The position numbers and the translations under genes are program-made. The notes below the pieces were generated by a model that made no database searches, was not told the DNA's origin, and saw nothing but the letters and a program-made list of their open reading frames with translations. Shown piece by piece: positions 62,130-64,000 of a stretch of DNA of 64,000 nt. Source of the DNA: Metarhizium brunneum (lineage: Eukaryota; Ascomycota; Sordariomycetes; Hypocreales; Clavicipitaceae); NCBI RefSeq assembly GCF_013426205.1, contig NC_089425.1, forward strand, positions 1,674,001 to 1,738,000. The letters are read 5' to 3'. Numbering within the stretch: the first letter of the stretch is position 1; every line of letters starts with the position of its first letter.

Positions 62130-64000
62130 ATGTCTCTCTTCGTTCTTGCCGAGACGCCGGCAGGGTGAGTTTTTGCCAACGCTACTTCACTGCCTGGGTA
62201 CTTTGTTAAGTTTGAGTTCAAATGGCTAACACAAATGTAGCTATGGCCTGTTCAAGGCTTCGGACAAGAAAATGTTCAAGAATGAGGACCTTGCCGCCGA
62301 ACTCGGACGCCCCGAGAAACTGGTCGAAATGTGAGAACGAAACCTTGGCTGCACATAAAGCCTTCGCGATGGTGTACTAACATGGGGTTGTTCCAGGCTT
62401 AAGCTGAAAAAGTTTGTCAAGTTCGACAGCGCTGCCATGGCCCTCGAAGAAGCCGCCTCTCTGAAGGAAGGCAAGGTCCCACAGCTCCTCACGACTCTTT
62501 TGGAAGATCTCAAGAGCGAGAAGAAGGCCTCGCTCGCCGTCGCCGACATAAAGCTAGGAACCGCTATTTCCAACTTGCCCCAATTCAACATCACACCTGT
62601 TGCTGGATCCGAAACCATGGATTGCTTCCGAGGAATTCGTGAGCACCTCTCGTCTCTTATTCCTGGATTGGAACAAGAAATTGTCGATCGCATGTCCCTC
62701 GGTCTCTCCCACTCGATGTCCCGCCATAAACTCAAGTTTTCCGCCGACAAGGTCGACTCAATGATCATTCAGGCGATCAAGCTGATCGATGACATGGACA
62801 AGGAGCTCAATGTCTACGCTATGCGAACCAAGGAATGGTACGGTTGGCACTTTCCTGAGATGGCCAAGATTCTCAACGACAACCTGGCCTACGCTCGTGT
62901 TATTCTCACCGTTGGTATGCGAACCAACATTGCCGACAGTGATCTGTCTGAGATCCTGCCCGAGGAAGTCGAGGTCGCCATCAAGGCCGCCGCTGAAATC
63001 AGCATGGGTACTGAAATCATGGAGGAAGATTTGGACAACATCAAGCTTTTGGCCGAGCAGGTTATTCGCTACTCCGAGTACCGTACCCAGCTTTCCTCTT
63101 ACTTGGAGACCCGCATGCGTGCTATTGCCCCCAACTTGACTGCCCTTGTTGGCTACCTTGTCGGTGCCAGACTCATCGCTCATGCCGGATCCCTCATGAG
63201 CCTAGCCAAGGCCCCCGGTTCCACTATCCAGATATTGGGTGCTGAGAAGGCTCTCTTCCGAGCTCTTAAGACCAAGCACGATACCCCCAAGTATGGTCTG
63301 ATCTACCATTCTTCCCTCATCGGACAGGCCACTGGTCGCAACAAGGGCAAGATAGCCCGTATGCTATCTGCAAAGGCTGCTCTCGGCCTGCGTGTCGACG
63401 CCCTTGGCGGTGACGATGACGAGGAAGATGAGGAAGAGCGAGCCATCCTCGGTCTCAGCAATCGTATCAAGTTGGAGAACCGCCTCCGAAAGCTCGAGGG
63501 CAAGCCCCCTCTGCCCAAGGGTGCCAACGTCGCCCCGTCTGGTGAGATTGTCGGGGCTGGCGTATTCACCCTCAAGGAGACTCGACGATACAACACCGAT
63601 GCCGATGGTGTTAGTGAGGAAGTCAATGGTGATACTTCGTCTAAGAAGGAAAAGAAATCCAAGGACAAGAAGAAGCCGAAGATCGAGGCGGTGGAGGAAG
63701 ACTCAGACGACGAGATGAAGGATGCTGAGGATGATGAGAGTGATAACGATGCCACCACCCCTGCCAAGAAGGTCACCAAGCTATCAAGCGAAGAGTATGA
63801 GCGCCTTGCAGAAGCCGCCGGTCTCTCTGTCAAGAAATTCAAGCGAAAGTATGAGCGCGGCGACGTCCAGCTCAACGCTGACGGCACGCCCAAGGTCTTC
63901 AGCAAGAAAGAACTCAAGAAGCTCCGCAAGGCCGAGGCCGCCAGCCAATCCACACCCTCAAAGTCCGCCACTGAGCCCTCTCCTGAAAAGAAGAAGAAGA
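62130..64000 (+). CDS. NOP58: Box C/D snoRNP core protein Nop58 (3' end cut by window)
   Basis: Exons 62130-62164, 62241-62330 and 62397 to the window end; introns are 76 and 66 nt. At least 576 residues are present, so only a short part of the Lys-rich tail is missing. The N-terminal NOP5NT domain ([12 protein letters not shown]) precedes a coiled coil and the Nop domain ([35 protein letters not shown]). A tail with acidic stretches (DDDEEDEEE) and [11 protein letters not shown] repeats follows, as in nucleolar Nop56/Nop58. Nop58 scaffolds box C/D snoRNPs that guide 2'-O-methylation by fibrillarin and U3-dependent 18S processing. [16 protein letters not shown] and [17 protein letters not shown] are diagnostic for Nop58 rather than Nop56. 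The stop codon lies beyond 64000. Confidence 0.96.

Overview
The window is nuclear DNA from a filamentous ascomycete, most likely a Sordariomycete and plausibly Hypocreales. The evidence is the gene style: short introns of about 52-185 nt with GTANGT donors, CTAAC/CTGAC branch sites and YAG acceptors; monocistronic genes on both strands; CT-rich leaders; and close agreement of the housekeeping proteins with what I know of Sordariomycete orthologues. The genus call is inference. I found no tRNA, rRNA, CRISPR, intact transposon, PKS/NRPS gene or prophage.

Layout. 0-5.4 kb: a secreted, heavily glycosylated APP1-type phosphatase-like protein and a small Cys-motif conserved unknown. 5.4-9.3 kb: no gene seen. 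9.3-17.5 kb: PRP43 (DEAH helicase) and PRMT5 from a shared promoter, then AGX1 (alanine:glyoxylate aminotransferase). 19.3-23.3 kb: CRM1 exportin in nine exons. 25.2-28.0 kb: a Zn2Cys6 regulator and an RTA1-family seven-TM protein on the same strand. 28.7-33.0 kb: SPB4 (DEAD helicase, 60S biogenesis) divergent from DGK1 (CTP-dependent diacylglycerol kinase). 33.0-37.6 kb: no convincing gene. 37.6-42.6 kb: a KXD1-like BLOC-1 subunit and two conserved unknowns. 42.8-46.9 kb: CWC25 (splicing) divergent from SEC18 (NSF). 46.9-50.5 kb: no gene, but rich in a repeated 9-mer. 50.5-56.1 kb: LTE1-type RasGEF. 57.7-64.0 kb: a dense block of RPS0 (uS2), mitochondrial uS15m, VMA6 and NOP58, the last cut by the window end.

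Functionally this is mostly a housekeeping segment weighted to ribosome biogenesis (PRP43, SPB4, RPS0, uS15m, NOP58), RNA processing/export (CWC25, CRM1), membrane traffic and vacuole (SEC18, VMA6, KXD1) and lipid metabolism (DGK1, APP1-like, RTA1-like). Divergent gene pairs share promoters of 0.37-1.1 kb, several carrying CACGTG. Most accessory-looking sequence lies in the long spacers: AT-rich islands, palindromes, a G-quadruplex motif and at least twelve copies of TACGGAGTA/TACTCCGTA. I did not find a clearly new multi-gene system. The best leads are the intergenic 9-mer family, the secreted APP1 paralogue, the regulator/RTA1 pair, a GC-AG intron in CRM1, two stop-free 3n introns and a possible targeting extension on AGX1.
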